Origin: Norana najaformis
Taxonomy: Eukaryota; Annelida; Clitellata; Crassiclitellata; Hormogastridae
Length of the DNA stretch: 64,000 nt
Reading direction: 5' to 3'
Assembly: GCA_964023275.1 (NCBI GenBank)
Contig: OZ029925.1
Coordinates: 7,042,413-7,106,412, forward strand
This document shows positions 14,601-24,490 of this stretch, one piece after another. The notes beneath the pieces are model-generated. The model was not told the origin of the DNA, did no database searches, and was given only the letters and a program-made list of their open reading frames with translations. Numbering within the stretch: position 1 is the stretch's first letter; each line of letters starts with the position of its first letter. The position numbers and the translations under genes are program-made.

Positions 14601-17600
14601 TCACGACAATAGCAAAGAACCACGCGACATAGTTTATTGAACCTTCGTTTCCTATCTACGCCGGGTTGCTTATATACTAGCACACTGGATAATTCGTAAA
14701 TAAAGGTGTCTAAATGTGCCCGATTACGTGCTATGAAACAAACATCTAGAGACCTATAAATTACGTGTAGACCAATTTTATGCATTATATTACTAAAAAT
14801 AAACTAAAAACTTTGCTCGGCCTAAATATTAAACTATTATAAGATTAAACTTAAATTTAATAAAAATTAATTTCTAGAAATCGTACAGAAGTAAAGCGGC
14901 CGAACCGTGCCCATAAGCGCAGCACTCAGCGGCTACCTAAAGCGGGTCATAGATAATCCCGCCTCTTACCCAACAGGCTTGCCTTGTGGCCGATCTGCCA
15001 CACATCTATACGTGCACACATGCCTACATAGATATATACATAGGTCAACTGTCATATGCATATATGTGTATACATATATGCCAACATACATACATAGGTC
15101 TACGTATTGCACGCATACATCTGTAAAGACTGTCATATGCATATACACTGGAACTCCCTAATCACTATAATCGCTCATAAAATAAACTGCATAAGTATTT
15201 GGTCCTTACTAATATCAGACAATTCTTGGTAAATTGACAGGACCGACAAATGTGGAATTCCTTACTTAATGACTTAGCTACGCTGCAGCTAATCTGCACC
15301 ATTTTAAAACCTACATAAGATTTTACTGTCTATTAATGATGTGCACCCCTTACACAGTTGCAATGTTGTAACTGCCATGTAGTTCGAATGATTGCAGCTT
15401 AACTTACAACACATTGGAAATGCCGTCATTTGTAAATGTAAATGTGAACATGTAATTTACGGCTCTGTTAGAGGTCGCTTTAGAGTTTCCACTCTGTGAC
15501 TTTGCAATATTAAATCTGCACTTGACATAGGCCTACATGAATTTGTGAAGGGTGCAATAAAGTGTTTTTCCGTTCCCTTCATGCACACATACATACATAC
15601 ATACATACGTACATACATACATACATACATACATACATACGTACATACATACATACGTACATACATACATACGTACATACATACTTACGTACATACATAC
15701 ATACGTACATATTTAGAGAGTTTGTGTACTTACTATAGCCGTTCCATTTGGTGAATTTTGACTGGACAGTGATACTCCGAGCCACTGGTTTGATTTATCG
15801 AATCCAGCTAAAATGAAATTTATTACTGGGTTTAAAATATATAAGCGCACATGAAATCTGTTATCTGAAACTTAATACCAGCGAAAATTTATACAGAATC
15901 GTTCTTTATGACATTTTAGTTCGTAATTAACTTCGGATAAGAACAGGGTAGGGAGGAGTATACTAGGTAGTGTAGTCTAGTATAGAGTATAAAGAAGTGG
16001 AGTAAAGCAGAGCAGAAAAGAACAGAGTAAAGCAGAGCAGAGTAGAACGGAGCATAGCAGAGCAGAGTTGAGTGGGATTGAGCAGAGCAAAATAAAGTAG
16101 AGTAGAGCAGAATTGAATGGAGTGGAGTAGAACAGAGCAGAGCAGAGTAGAATAGAACAGAGTTTAAATTAGAGTGTTACAGAATTCTAGAGTAATAGAG
16201 TAGAATATGGTAGAGTAGAGCAGAGCAGAATAGATCATAATAGATTAGTTTAACAACACTGGAACTATGAGTGGGAAGAAGTAGAATTTTAATAAAACCG
16301 AGAACAGTGATTGAAAACATTTGGGTTACTCGTCTTCCGGTCTCTGTGGCCTTTGTTTTTGGACTTGTTCTGTCAAACGACTGTGATCATGAAAGGCAGT
16401 TTTGCCAGAGGTCAACTGTCATATGCATAGATTGGTTGCTTTGTATATTCTGATAGCGGAGCTCTGCAAGTTTCCAGAGTAGATTTTTCCTTAAGGCTTG
16501 GTGATGGGCACTGAAACCAGGAGATTGAGATTCATGCAAGAAGCAAGGACAAAACAGAAAACAATTGAGTCTACAGGTGTAAATTTCAGTGAGTACATGT
16601 ACTTGGACTGGGGTAGCGTGCCTCAACCTTTTTCGTATCGTCAGTTAACAATGCCCATAAAGTGTAATTTGAGCCTGACATTCGCCAATGACTCTTCTTG
16701 CTATTAATAAAGCAATACCTATTACATAAAAGGGGAAAGAAAAGTAAGAAATTGGTACCCTATTTTTAAATCAAAAATACGCCATTGGCGGAGTCGTTCT
16801 ATGGAACAAGAAGAACATTAAAATAGATTTCGGTAACTGTGCAGTTATATCGGTCTACATTAGGCTAGACTGTGTTAGACTCTTTCAATTCATGCCAGAA
16901 TGTACAAGATCAGATTCGATTACAGTGGATTTGATTAGATTGGAATGTGAGATTTTAAATTAGATTAGGTTAGATTAAGTTAGATCAGATCGGATAGGAT
17001 CAGATTTGATCCGGTTTGATTATAAGTTTAAAGCCTTTGAAGGAGCAATGCTTCATCTGTCGTTTATGCAATTGTAGCTGTATCAATAGAACACATTTAT
17101 TACAGCCTGGTAGACTTCAGTCTGACGGAAATATTCGTCATAAACTGGAGATAGCTGTCTTTCATCTGTCCTTCCGTTCGGTAAACCAGCTAACCAGCAA
17201 GTTATTCAACCAGCTAGCCAGTAAACCAGCCAACGAACCAGCCAACGAACCAACCAACATACCATGTTATCGTCATTACATTACATTACATTACACCAGT
17301 CAGTCAGCAAACATGTATGCAAGCTAGCCAGCCTTCCACGCGGCTAGCCAATTAAACAGTCAATCAGCCATTTAGCCAGTCAGTCAGCCAACGACCAATT
17401 CAACCAATCAGACCGCGAGCCAACTAACTGCTACTTCAAGCCAGCAGGCCAACTGGTACGTCTGGGAAAACGTAGCTAAATTATCTTAAATATCCGTGTC
17501 CGGTTATGTCAAAGCAAATTTGCTTACTGTGGAAGCCATAATTGTGTTATCAACAACCAATTATACAATAACTGTCCGGCTACACAATGCGTCAAAAACT

Positions 17601-20600
17601 AGCAGAACAGACGGCATCCATAAAAATTTATGGCATCCATAAAAATTTGACGACCCGAGTACCAGCTTTCGTTGATATTCTGCACAGGGCACTAGTCAGT
17701 AAGCCTGTCAGACATTTTCTGTGGTCTATCACTGATTTTGCTTCAGCAAAGCATAATATTATAAAGACCATATGCCATATTGACTGTTGTTTGGGGGCTG
17801 ACTTGTAGAGTTAATATCATTTCCGCAGTGAATGCAATACTTAAGCACTAGACTGCTGTAATATCCCGTTATTCAAAAACTTGTGCTGGATTTTAACTGT
17901 AAGCCTCCCACTCAAGACAAACAATTGGGGGCATTTTAGAAACATGAATGCCTACACGCAAAAGAAAAATAGTTGCACATGTATACAGGCCAAAAGTGAA
18001 TCAAAATTTATTAAAATAGCAGCATGTATGACAACTGTTCAGCACCGCAAGTAGGTAGCCATTTCTGAATCATAACGTCGAGCTTTAGTGATTTAAGTAA
18101 GAACAGAGTTTCTACCTTCCTGCTAAATATGAACTCTTCACCTCATGAGTGAGATTCGCACTGAAAGAAGGGCGTCGGCAGAAGCCCAAAAGGTTTGAAA
18201 TGGGTCTTCGGTCGTACTTTCTCGCATCGATATTTTTTGGCAAATTTCCTTTGCTCTCTGCCACTCAGTAAGCTGTTGCTTTGCAGGTTTCACTTCTCAT
18301 GCTTGAATTTAGCCATGGCCTGTGCAAATAATATTTCTTTATCGAATAAAAAGTGGGGGCAAACACGCCTTTGCTTTCAAGATATTTGAGTGAGGGGCAT
18401 GTCCCCCTAGCTATTATGTTCCGCCACCCTTACCCTGAAGTTATAATAAATTAAATGTGCAAAGGGTACACGTTACATGGACCTAGAATCGCACGCCATA
18501 TATTATCAACCGCAATACAGTATATATGCAGGATACTATGTGAAAACTGAGACATACAATTAGTTGCTAATAGAAAAAGGTTTACAAATCATAAATTTAG
18601 ATTCAGCATTATAAGCTTAAGCTTTTGCTTTCACAACAGGCTGCATGCAATTAGCAGAACATTACTGTTCTCTGGTTTCCTTTTTCTGGTCTTTTTCTGG
18701 TCTTTCTCTGGTCTAATGGCAGGCCTATCATTCTTTGGTGTTTCTCTGGTCTAATGGTAGGCCTATCATTCTTTGGTCTTTCTCTGGTCTAATGGTAGGC
18801 CTATCATTCTTTGGTGTTTCTCTGGTCTAATGGTAGGCCTATCATTCTTTGGTCTTTCTCTGGTCTAATGGTAGGCCTATCATTCTTTGGTCTTTCTCTG
18901 GTCTAATGGTAGGCCTATCATTCTTTGGTTTTTCTCTGGTCTAATGGTAGGCCTATCATTCTTTGGTGTTTCTCTGGTCTAATGGTAGGCCTATCATTCT
19001 TTGGTCTTTCTCTGGTCTAATGGTAGGCCTATCATTCTTTGGTCTTTCTCTGGTCTAATGGTATAATTCTGTGGTCTTTCTGCACAGCTTCAAATTAGTT
19101 GAAAGCAGCGCGTGAAGGGATACTAGGGAAAAAGACACTTTTCGAATATGTTATTGTTTCTAATTAGTATGATAAAACGAGGGAAAACGGACCTTATCTT
19201 ACTAGTTTGTTGATTAGATCAGATCAGATTAAATTAATCCAACAAACAAATTAAATCTTCCCAAAGTAGTCCATGTTATCTTTTGTGCAAACAGGTCCCG
19301 CAAAAGCTGCAGGATGTTTGCCGGCATACCCAAGTCGCATACAGTAATATAGAGTTATTATAATGTATTGTAATGGGGCATTTATGTAGCACATGTTCCG
19401 GATAAGCTTCAGCTGCCTTGCACTGTTGATGTTACATTTAAGAATTTACACCGATAAAGTCAAGTGTTTACGCAGACCCAATGCAGGACTAATATAAGAA
19501 TGTTTTCAGTTCGAAACCAGGGTCCCCGAATTTGAAATCAGCTTCCAGAAAACCTTCCAACTACAATTAGGCTACTCTGGCCGAATTTAAAACTAAATTG
19601 CAAAATAAATTTTCCTGTCCTTTTTGCATATTTACTTATGTATAAGTTTTCATCTTCGCAAACAATGAGTAAAATACGTGCTGTTTCGATTTCAGAGCTC
19701 AATATGCATTCAATTTGTGTTTAATATGTATTATGTACAGTGGTTGGGAGGCTCGATCGACAAGCTCGTGAGTTTTTCTTCCCCGCCATAACTTATGTAT
19801 GACAATGATAACAACAAAATTTCCTTGAATTGCAATGACCTAATAATATTACCTATGTAAACATTACGTAAACATTCAAGCAGTCTCAGTTATTGTGGAA
19901 TGTGCATTTGTTCGAATAAAAGAATTGAATTGGTCTAAACTGAATGGAAGTATAGCAGAACATGTTACTGCAATCGAACATAAAAGGAATGTCGCTCAAC
20001 AAAACAATTTAGTGCAGGATGAGTCACGAAGCTAATGCGTGGCAACCCTCTTATTCACAGTCACAAGCATGTTTCAACATCTAGATGGCAACAGGGATGG
20101 GCAATAGAAGCTCTCAACCGCCTCATCTGCTGGCATCAGCCGTGTTCTTTTTGTATAATTTACTTTGCGCTATTTCTTCACAATCTATCTAAATCTTCAT
20201 CCAAATGTTCTGCTGCATCTGACGATCTCCATATATACAACCAGTTTTTAGCTAAACGTGCCAGATCTTGTTTGTCAATAAAGTGTAAAAACTCTGCTTA
20301 ATCACACCAGAAATTTACTGAGCTTTATGATTCGACTTAGGCTTGTTCCCAGCACCTTAACCGACCGACCGACCGACCGACCGACCGACCGACCGACCGA
20401 CCGACCGACCGACCGACCGACCGACCGACCGACCGACCGACCGACCGACCGACCGACCGACCGACCGACCGACCGACCGATCGATGACCAGTCCGCAAAA
20501 TCAGCAAGCCAAGTACCAGGTTTGTTTGTAAATTTAGCTATGATTATTATCTGTGTCCTTGCTGTTCATGTACCCATGCAGAAGTAAGTTTTGAGGTTAC

Positions 20601-22182
20601 TGACCTGAACGTTGTTCATCTACGATGATACGAGTACAGTCGTTGTTTAGCGGCGACAACGGACATTGATAGACGGCTCCGGGTTCAGAGACTTGGAGGG
20701 TGGATATGTTCTCTCTCGGAGCACCAACTAATATTCTACAAACCAACGTTACTTGTTTTAAATTATCTTATTTTGAAATTTTGAAGTTTTGAAGTGGCTG
20801 TAAATTACCAGCAATGCAGATATCCACGGCTCAGGAAATAGTATGTAGCAAAATAGATGGCAAACAAAAATAGAAACGCTCTATTGAATTATATTAGATT
20901 ATATTTGGACTAGAGTAGTGGAAAAGGATCTTGAATGTTGCGGTTTTGGGCTCAGTTCTGCTTGGAACAAGGCCCAGGACAGGAAGGCGTGGCGTCGTAT
21001 CATCGATACGGCTACGCTCACCTAGAGTATGTCCCGTGAGGCAGATTAGGTTAGATTAGATTAGATTGGATTGGACTGGACAGGACTGGATTAGATTAGA
21101 TTAAGAATCACATCACATCGAATCATGTCAGGTCAGGTCATATCGTATCAAATTAGGCTAGCACTGTCAACATTTTTTTACAGAGCTCGTGTCCCGACTG
21201 AGCACAGTACAGTTGTTCCAGTTCTTTTGGTGGTACTTAAAACACATTATATTGGGTGATGCATAATACATACATAAACAAAGAGGATAATCGAACTCAA
21301 ATCCTTTTAACAGCATATCATTAAGAAAAACAAATAAACACACTTGTTTAGATCAATTAAATAGATATGTAAACATCGCTTTTGTGACGGGTTAGATGCC
21401 GCCATGTAGTAGTGTAGGCCTATTTATACATACACACACGCATGCGTGCATACACTTACAAATACATGACCGTCGTAAGCTTCCAAAAGGGGTTCAGAGC
21501 GGAGCATAATGTAACGAAATAAAAAGGGGAACTGGGGGTTGGGGTGGCAGACAGCTAATGACACTCTGGCATAGAAAACTGGAGCCAGTTGGATATGAAC
21601 GAATGAACGTATGAATGAACTAACAAATGAATGAATGAAATAATTAATTATCGAATGAACAAACGAGTGAACGAACTAATGAACGAACGAATGAATGAAT
21701 GACCGAATGAATAAACGAACTAACAAAGAATACACGAATGAATGAATGCATGAAGGAATGAAATAACTAATGAATGAATGAACAAATGAATGAACGAATA
21801 ACAAGCGAACTAATGAACGCATGAACGAGTGAACGAACGAGCGAATGACGAATGAATGAATAACCGAATGAACAAATAAACTAAAAAAAGAACAAGCGAA
21901 TGAATGCATGAACGAGTGAACTAACGAACGAACAAATGAATGAATGACAGACTGAACAAATAAATATTCTTACACGTGACGACTTGGGTTATTTTCGGAG
22001 ATGTAATGCTGAGCAACAGAGAATCCGAAGTACGATTGGTTTTGACTCGTTTTAATGATTGGAACTGAACTGTCCAGATTAAACGACCAGACTTCGTGAA
22101 CATTAATTAAAACGCTTAAAACGAAATTAGCAATCCAGAACAAACAATCTGCTCTTCCAGTACCACCGAATAAATGGACCAT
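2535..22182 (-). CDS. Integrin alpha gene A (16 exons seen, 3' end outside window)
   Basis: Integrin alpha subunits are type I membrane receptors that pair with a beta subunit for adhesion. Reading down the minus strand, exons are 22182-21974, 20735-20605, 15807-15734, 12924-12739, 12038-11894, 10744-10537, 10038-9954, 9504-9369, 8837-8462, 7905-7728, 7305-7153, 5792-5519, 5020-4863, 4323-4240, 3376-3271 and 2654-2535. All joins keep phase except exon 11/12. Domain order is signal peptide, FG-GAP propeller with DxDxDG-type calcium loops (DFNNDG, DLDRDG), thigh, calf-1, calf-2. No I-domain is seen between propeller blades. Membrane and GFFKR exons are not in 1-2534 and must lie further left or be lost. 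Exon 12 has one extra base relative to copy B, which would shift the frame in calf-1, so the gene may be broken or the base may be an assembly error. Family assignment is firm; functionality is uncertain. Confidence 0.88.
3271..3376 (-). CDS. Integrin A exon 15: calf-2 [12 protein letters not shown]
   Basis: It reads [12 protein letters not shown] and [14 protein letters not shown], equivalent to the EEDVGPxVxHxYE motif of integrin alpha chains. Phase 2 in, phase 0 out at GTAAAA. Confidence 0.83.
3800..4110 (-). mobile_element. LINE ORF C-terminal fragment (copy A)
   Basis: The minus strand reads [30 protein letters not shown], resembling the GRPxxxWxxxxxxDL...A..R..W tail of RTE/Jockey-like LINE ORFs. 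It sits between integrin exons 14 and 15 and is shared with unit B. Confidence 0.5.
4240..4323 (-). CDS. Integrin A exon 14: calf-2 VDLAVIG strand
   Basis: An 84-nt exon with a clean CTTTTACAG acceptor and GTAAGT donor, reading [15 protein letters not shown] and [10 protein letters not shown], the VDLxIxG strand opening calf-2. Confidence 0.82.
4863..5020 (-). CDS. Integrin A exon 13: calf-1/calf-2 junction (LECDVGNP)
   Basis: It encodes [20 protein letters not shown] and VIRLSPNRL, the LxCxVGNP hallmark, then IDVLVN. The donor AAACAC|GTACGT is chosen because it ends in phase 2 as exon 14 needs. Confidence 0.83.
5519..5792 (-). CDS. Integrin A exon 12: calf-1, with one extra base
   Basis: It encodes the CxxYPNF strand, then [26 protein letters not shown] and VTLPENI of calf-1, ending ESK|GTGAGT. 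A run of five T (four in copy B) near the acceptor puts the downstream frame one base out of register with exon 11. No alternative phase-0 acceptor with a good pyrimidine tract is seen. Confidence 0.72.
7153..7305 (-). CDS. Integrin A exon 11: DFLSPIAF thigh strand
   Basis: Fifty-one codons beginning [18 protein letters not shown] and reaching YPVLNQ, the standard thigh segment. It ends CAG|GCATGT (GC donor; GCAAGT in copy B). Confidence 0.84.
7728..7905 (-). CDS. Integrin A exon 10: thigh domain
   Basis: It reads [20 protein letters not shown] and a CASHAAYLR ending. Phase 2 in, phase 0 out at CGG|GCAAGT, a GC donor matching the GC-AG consensus. Confidence 0.83.
8462..8837 (-). CDS. Integrin A exon 9: last blades and start of thigh
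   Basis: The longest exon (376 nt). It reads [36 protein letters not shown] and [10 protein letters not shown], then the thigh strands with paired cysteines ([10 protein letters not shown]) and [12 protein letters not shown]. It ends in phase 2 at AG|GCAAGC, a GC donor; using any nearby GT would break the frame into exon 10. Confidence 0.87.
9369..9504 (-). CDS. Integrin A exon 8: [15 protein letters not shown] blade
   Basis: It encodes [18 protein letters not shown], a further FG-GAP calcium loop. It ends in phase 1 at a weak GTTCAG donor that is the same in copy B. The codon completed with exon 9 gives D, as expected of DGYxD. Confidence 0.83.
9620..9905. repeat. GGAT-rich microsatellite, integrin A intron 7
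   Basis: Degenerate GGAT/GGAC tetramers. Copy B has the equivalent at 37,300-37,525. Both lie between exons 7 and 8, so the tract predates the duplication. Confidence 0.9.
9954..10038 (-). CDS. Integrin A exon 7: DLVVGAPF strand
   Basis: A short 85-nt exon reading [24 protein letters not shown], the GAP half of the blade begun in exon 6. It ends in phase 0 at GTAAAT. Confidence 0.84.
10075..10372. repeat. ACAT-rich microsatellite, integrin A intron 6
   Basis: Degenerate ACAT/ATAC tetramers followed by a short GAT tract at 10,455-10,490. The B counterpart is 37,675-37,935. ORFs of MYVCMYVC or HTYIHTY type over it are artefacts. Confidence 0.9.
10537..10744 (-). CDS. Integrin A exon 6: calcium-loop blade (DFNNDG)
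   Basis: It reads [28 protein letters not shown], then [14 protein letters not shown], a full FG-GAP blade with a calcium-binding loop. 208 nt, phase 1 in and 2 out. Confidence 0.87.
10845..11110 (+). repeat. Dispersed repeat R1 (nine copies in window)
   Basis: The core has CTAAGTCGCGGG, CAGCTTATTCACAGGCGCTCAG and GGTCAAGATCCAAGAGTCAGG followed by GGCTACGGTGGATGGT. Other copies: 473-590 (-), 23355-23560 (-), 26815-27130 (+), 28085-28190 (-, weak), 32570-32730 (-), 38410-38665 (+, orthologous), 55360-55500 (+) and 60370-60470 (+, partial). No coding motif or clear polymerase III box; a non-autonomous element is likely. Confidence 0.7.
11180..11480 (-). repeat. tRNA-derived SINE (copy in integrin A intron 5)
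   Basis: On the minus strand an A-box-like TAGCTACGATGG-type element and a B-box-like GGTTCGCAACCCG-type element (degenerate here) precede a body with CCCGAGATTAAAATCT and GGGCGCCACGCCATT (plus-strand view). An orthologous copy in B shows it predates the duplication. Confidence 0.6.
11894..12038 (-). CDS. Integrin A exon 5: [12 protein letters not shown] blade
   Basis: It encodes [18 protein letters not shown], matching the LLGAPGPxNWxG hallmark of integrin blade 3, and ends SYL plus one base (phase 1) at a GTAATT donor. Confidence 0.86.
12540..12655. repeat. AAT/GAC/GAT trinucleotide tract, integrin A
   Basis: Runs of AAT, ACG and GAT beside exon 4. The B counterpart is 40,060-40,170. A short GGAT tract lies at 12,128-12,170. 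Confidence 0.85.
12739..12924 (-). CDS. Integrin A exon 4: CAHRY / EYGFCQTG segment
   Basis: Sixty-two codons, phase 0 at both ends, beginning ACAHRY and containing PCS and [10 protein letters not shown]. These cysteines form the conserved disulphides of the alpha-chain propeller. Confidence 0.87.
13117..15002 (+). mobile_element. LTR-type insertion (probable solo LTR), copy A only
   Basis: A 1,886-bp block in integrin A intron 3, missing from the matching place in B (near 40,610). It starts TGTGGC, ends GCCACA, and is flanked by CATC direct repeats at 13113-13116 and 15003-15006, as for LTR retrotransposon integration. It is richer in G+C than its surroundings. It holds about three diverged 230-240-bp tandem repeats near 13,955, 14,195 and 14,425 (cores CAGAAATCAGACA, CCGAAACCAGACA), a TATAAAA at 13,753 and AATAAA near 14,699, suggesting plus orientation. 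No reverse transcriptase is present. A 145-codon minus-strand Ser/Arg-rich ORF (13183-13620) is not recognised. Confidence 0.65.
15585..15715. repeat. ACAT/ACGT microsatellite near integrin A exon 3
   Basis: Nearly pure ACAT with regular ACGT interruptions, ending about 20 bp from the 3' side of exon 3. The B tract is at 41,085-41,110 and 41,270-41,420, split by a LINE tail. Confidence 0.9.
15734..15807 (-). CDS. Integrin A exon 3: [10 protein letters not shown] strand
   Basis: A 74-nt exon reading [18 protein letters not shown], the strongly conserved QWLGV-SQ segment of blade 2. It enters in phase 1 and leaves in phase 0 at a GTAAGT donor. Confidence 0.85.
15945..17445. repeat. Chain of degenerate short tandem repeats, integrin A intron 2
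   Basis: In order: AGAGC/AGAGT/AGAAT pentamers (15,990-16,230), GATTA/GATTAG hexamers (16,890-17,010) and CCAGC/CCAAC tetra-pentamers (17,190-17,440). Only short pieces of these occur in B. Confidence 0.8.
18700..19080. repeat. 38-bp minisatellite, nine units (copy A)
   Basis: Unit TCTCTGGTCTAATGGTAGGCCTATCATTCTTTGGT with G/C/T variation in the TGG-x-TTTCTC step. It lies in integrin A intron 2. Copy B at 42,625-42,775 has only about three irregular units without the AGGCCTAT part. Confidence 0.9.
20361..20480. repeat. (CCGA)30 microsatellite (copy A)
   Basis: Thirty uninterrupted CCGA units in integrin A intron 2, just downstream (in plus coordinates) of a segment that is near-identical in B. 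Copy B has six units. Confidence 0.95.
20605..20735 (-). CDS. Integrin A exon 2: first FG-GAP blade
   Basis: It encodes [11 protein letters not shown] then GAVYQCPLS and a Cys-containing loop, the usual first propeller blade. Phase 2 in, phase 1 out (GTCAGT donor); the length is 131 nt in both copies. Confidence 0.85.
21595..21965. repeat. GAAT/GAAC microsatellite, integrin A intron 1
   Basis: 370 bp of degenerate GAAT/GAAC/GAAC-GAGT tetramers reaching to within a few bases of the exon 1 donor at 21,973. B has a shorter tract at 44,980-45,095. Confidence 0.9.
21974..22182 (-). CDS. Integrin A exon 1: signal peptide and N-terminus
   Basis: The ATG at 22182-22180 opens a signal peptide with a hydrophobic core ([15 protein letters not shown]), followed by FNLD and [10 protein letters not shown], the standard start of a mature integrin alpha chain. 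The exon ends in phase 2 at a GTAAGA donor. An ATG nine codons upstream is not conserved in copy B, so the MVHLF start is preferred. Confidence 0.85.
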
Positions 22183-22837
22183 TTTGAAAAGTAATCCCGA
22201 TTTGACCATGCCGTAAAGGTGTTAATATTTCAGTGATGCGAACACTACTCACTTATGAGGCATAAGCAAGCAGATAGCGGATCTGTAATCTACCCAAAAT
22301 AACTGATGATGCGTCATGGAAATAATTGCACGAGTTACTCCCAATAGGTCAAAATGGGACAGAGCTCAGAGACTACTTCAACATAGTCCATTACAGTTAT
22401 GCACCTACCACGATGTAACAATTAGTGTCGACAGTTGAGTCTAGATGTGGCTGAGCGAATGAAGACTATTAAGCTGGTAGGACAATTTACAGCCCACATT
22501 AACTTTCCGGCTGCAGTTCGCTATGTAATATGGACACCTAAAATTCAACGCATGCTAGATTTCTAGTTATTCGACAGTGAATTTCTAGTTATTAGAGATA
22601 ATACAGAGCCTATGAGTAGTAGTATTCTTAAAGAGGCGCTAGATTAATCCACCAATACAATACAGTATAATGCAATACAAAATAATGCAATGCAATACAA
22701 TAAAATACAATAGACTAGTGGAACAGAACTTCAGACTCGCAAACGAATAGAAGCACAAACAGATGCTAGAATATGAATTGTCCATAAAACTAGAGAGCAA
22801 TCAGCCTAAAAGCTAAATGTGAAGTCTCCATACTTAC

Positions 22838-23045
22838 ACGTGACGACTTCGATTATCTGCAGAGATGTAATGCTGAGCAACAGAGAATCCGAAGTACGAT
22901 TGGCTCTGGCTCGTTTTAATGATTGGGGCTTAACTGTCCAGATTAAACGACCAGAATTCGTGAACATTAATTAAAACGCTTAAAATGAAACTACCAATGC
23001 AGAACAGTAAATCTTCTTTTCCAATCCCAAAAGATTAAGCGACAT
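22838..23045 (-). pseudogene. Decayed duplicate of integrin exon 1 (copy A)
   Basis: A second exon-1 homologue lies 0.66 kb upstream of exon 1. It retains FNLDS, then TAA (22932-22930) where exon 1 has the VP codons, then [20 protein letters not shown] and a GTAAGT donor. The signal-peptide part is also out of frame. It is part of a local tandem duplication of exon 1 plus flank that predates the 23-kb duplication. Confidence 0.75.
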
Positions 23046-24119
23046 TTCTGAAAAGTGAACCAGGTTTTAGGGGCCTTCACTTCAGACTGATCGCTGACTC
23101 CAGAAGGTATCGCTTCTACCCAATGGAAGGTTCATGATTATGGCAGTGTAACCTCATATAACTTCAGTATAACGACAGCGCATGTAGGGTAGTTAGGGCC
23201 ATGGAATGAATTTCAGGGTATTTTAGACCTATTTCTGGCTAATCGACAATCCCTTTCTTGATACTAGAGATGCAGAGCCTCTGAATAGTTATATTCTTGT
23301 AGAGGCGCTACGTAAATGCATTAATACGACACGATACAATACTCTGCATTCCCATTTCTCTCAGCTTAAACACAACACATCCCAACAGCTCCTTTCCTCT
23401 TCTCTCTGGTCTTCTGACAACCCGACTTGGTTCTCGACATGGCATCTTTGGACAACCCCACTGACTTGACGCAGCGCTCGCGAATAAGCTAGTACCCTGC
23501 GCTTAGTTTTTAAGCAGAGCTTTAGAAATTTGGAGTTTACAATTACGATTACGTTTAAGATAGACACGAGGAGCGGAACATCAGACGGGCGAACTAATGA
23601 AAACAAGAGCCACACATACTCTGGCCGACAGACAGATCATAAACAAAAAATTTGAATTAGGCTTATTCTTTACTGTCACCAGGTTGGTGCAGTATATTAT
23701 ATCATTTCTTCATTCCCATTTCTTGAGAAATGGGAATGCAGAGTATTTCAACATCATCGTCGTCATCGTCATCGTCACCATCATCTTCGTCTCATTATTA
23801 TCAACAACATCATCAAAAGGAACACGATAAAGACAAAAGCTCTGTATAATTAAGATAATTAAGATCATAAATCAACATTAAGTCAACATGACCTCAAGCT
23901 GAGAAGCCACCTAATGAGAATGTGCAACAAGATAACATAAGTACATATAAACCGGTATTATTGGAAAATGAACAAAAATCTGGAAACAAAGAACAAAGAA
24001 GTTCAACTAAACTAAATTTTCGTAAAACAAAAACAACCACGCGATATTGCTGTTGATAATCTACATAACTTTTGCCAACATAATACTCCGAAAGCGGTTT
24101 TTGTTTCACCCTAAAGCTA

Positions 24120-24490
24120 TGCCATCATATCTATTCGAACCCAAAGTGCTCAGATGTGAATCCTACGAGGGGCAAGCGCCCCATCTTGCAGTTTGTGCGG
24201 ACGTCCATGACTCTGAAGAGCGACTTAGATCGCATCACTGTGAAGGTGCAATAACGTTTGGTTCCTTTTAGTACGTGTGAAGCTCGCTAGTTGTCGGTGG
24301 GCATTTTTCGTATTTAGCTCACAAAATACGATATTTTACAGTTTTGCTCGATATTTTCGTGAGTTTTGCGTCTGAGCCTGCGTATCAAAAGTTGGTCTTC
24401 AAGTATTGGTGATTTTAGTTGTTTTATAAGACGATAAGCGGCGCTTTGTTATCGTCAGTCTCCGGCAACCGTGAGGATGCCGGTTCGCGT
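24120..24490. promoter_or_regulatory. Highly conserved non-coding block upstream of integrin A
   Basis: About 370 bp nearly identical to 47,170-47,545, with a stretch of about 175 bp (24,211-24,386) showing no difference by eye, while nearby introns and even exons differ visibly. It lies 2 kb upstream of exon 1. It contains the near-palindrome AAAATACGATATTTT. A promoter/enhancer role is inferred; recent gene conversion or a shared repeat would also explain it. Confidence 0.4.
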
